Assembly (NCBI GenBank): GCA_041552055.1
Contig: JBFELO010000219.1
Location: 1-5,966, forward strand
Reading direction: 5' to 3'
Origin: JBFELO01 sp041552055
GTDB lineage: Bacteria > Acidobacteriota > Thermoanaerobaculia > Thermoanaerobaculales > Sulfomarinibacteraceae
Length of the DNA: 5,966 nt
Shown piece by piece: positions 5,582-5,966 of the stretch. Made by a program: the position numbers and the translations under genes. A model generated the notes under the pieces. The model made no database searches, was not told the origin of the DNA, and saw nothing but the letters and a program-made list of their open reading frames with translations. How positions within the stretch are numbered: the stretch's first letter is position 1; every line of letters begins with the position of its first letter.

Positions 5582-5899
5582 ATGATCAGCCGGATCTGGC
5601 ACGGGTGGACGACCGTGGAGAACGCCGATGCCTACGAGCGAATCGTCTCTACCGAAGTCCTCCCCGGGATCGCAGCACGACAGATACCGGGCTTCCGGGG
5701 GGCTCACCTCCTCCGCCGTCCGCTGGGTGACGAGGTGGAGTTCGCCACGATCATCTGGTTCGACTCGATCGACAACGTTCGTGACTTCATGGGAGAGGAC
5801 TACGCCGTCGCCCATGTGCCGCCGCGGGCGCAAGCCGTCCTCGCCAGATACGAGGAGCGAGCCCAGCACTACGACGTGCTGCTCACACCAAGCGACTAG
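5582..5899 (+). CDS. ABM-like dimeric alpha/beta-barrel protein
   Basis: This 105-residue protein has the antibiotic biosynthesis monooxygenase-like ferredoxin fold. It opens with strand MISRIWHGWT and a helix (NADAYERIVSTEVLPGI). Next come GFRGAHLLRRPLGDEVEFAT and the strand IIWFDSIDNVRDFMG. The end is helical with ERAQHYDVLL. Conserved-looking residues are W6-H7-G8, G37-x2-G40, W59 and H96-Y97. ABM proteins dimerise and include cofactor-free quinol or polyketide monooxygenases, but many small members have no known reaction. The start at 5582 is set by AGGAGG at 5570-5575, six bases upstream. A frame open from 5543 would overlap the cupin and lacks such a site. It is the last gene of the PadR-facing operon, and two inverted repeats follow the stop. 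Confidence 0.82.
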   Translation: MISRIWHGWTTVENADAYERIVSTEVLPGIAARQIPGFRGAHLLRRPLGDEVEFATIIWFDSIDNVRDFMGEDYAVAHVPPRAQAVLARYEERAQHYDVLLTPSD

Positions 5900-5940
5900 A
5901 GCACGCTTGGCACAAGAACCAACGAATCAGATGGTTGGTT
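5888..5940 (+). terminator. Two adjacent inverted repeats after the operon, possible terminator
   Basis: CCAAGCG (5888-5894) pairs with CGCTTGG (5904-5910); this 7-pair stem encloses the TAG stop of the last gene. Immediately after, AACCAAC (5917-5923) pairs with GTTGGTT (5934-5940) around a 10-base loop. No long T-run follows, so intrinsic termination is uncertain. The position at the end of the operon is what suggests a terminator or 3'-end protective structure. Confidence 0.45.
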
Positions 5941-5966
5941 GTCACTCCTCCTGACGTCCTCTGGAC

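Noticed and set aside
1..5966. CRISPR array or retron-like RNA
   Set aside because: No regularly spaced repeat series and no reverse transcriptase or Cas-like frame in any of the six frames.

Overview
The window is high-GC DNA, most likely from an actinomycete. The best clue is a mycothiol-dependent maleylpyruvate isomerase-type gene, because mycothiol is essentially confined to Actinomycetota. I cannot name the genus from the sequence.

Positions 1-438 carry no convincing protein gene. At 131-178 lies the 3' half of a tRNA with anticodon CAU. It has a complete anticodon loop, T-arm, 3' acceptor strand and CCA, but no 5' half. This is the usual scar of an element that integrated into a tRNA 3' end. 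The orientation places the element to the left (1-130, rich in short repeats) and the host chromosome to the right. A 12-base repeat overlaps the CCA end and recurs 153 bases further on.

Positions 439-2156 hold an apparently intact UbiA-type prenyltransferase gene, then the N-terminal part only of a DUF2254 membrane protein. A small lipoprotein-like gene converges on that fragment and overlaps its end. The DUF2254 break around 1800-1830 looks like a frameshift, a deletion joint, or both.

Positions 2157-3285 hold a compact two-gene unit. The first gene encodes a 55-residue, arginine-rich, single-span membrane protein. Its stop codon overlaps by one base the start of a 217-residue protein with the residue layout of a PD-(D/E)XK nuclease. 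This is the least explained part of the window and the best candidate for an undescribed system.

Positions 3286-3572 are a gene-free spacer with three copies of a 9-base motif, two of which form 11-base inverted ends.

Positions 3573-5966 form a coherent regulatory module. A leftward PadR-family regulator faces a rightward operon of an MDMPI-type enzyme, a small cupin and an ABM-like alpha/beta-barrel protein. The divergent gap has a TTGACA promoter interleaved with nested inverted repeats, fitting PadR control of the operon and perhaps of itself. Two adjacent inverted repeats follow the last gene. The gene set suggests a small thiol-linked detoxification or aromatic or quinone handling pathway, but the substrate cannot be read from sequence.
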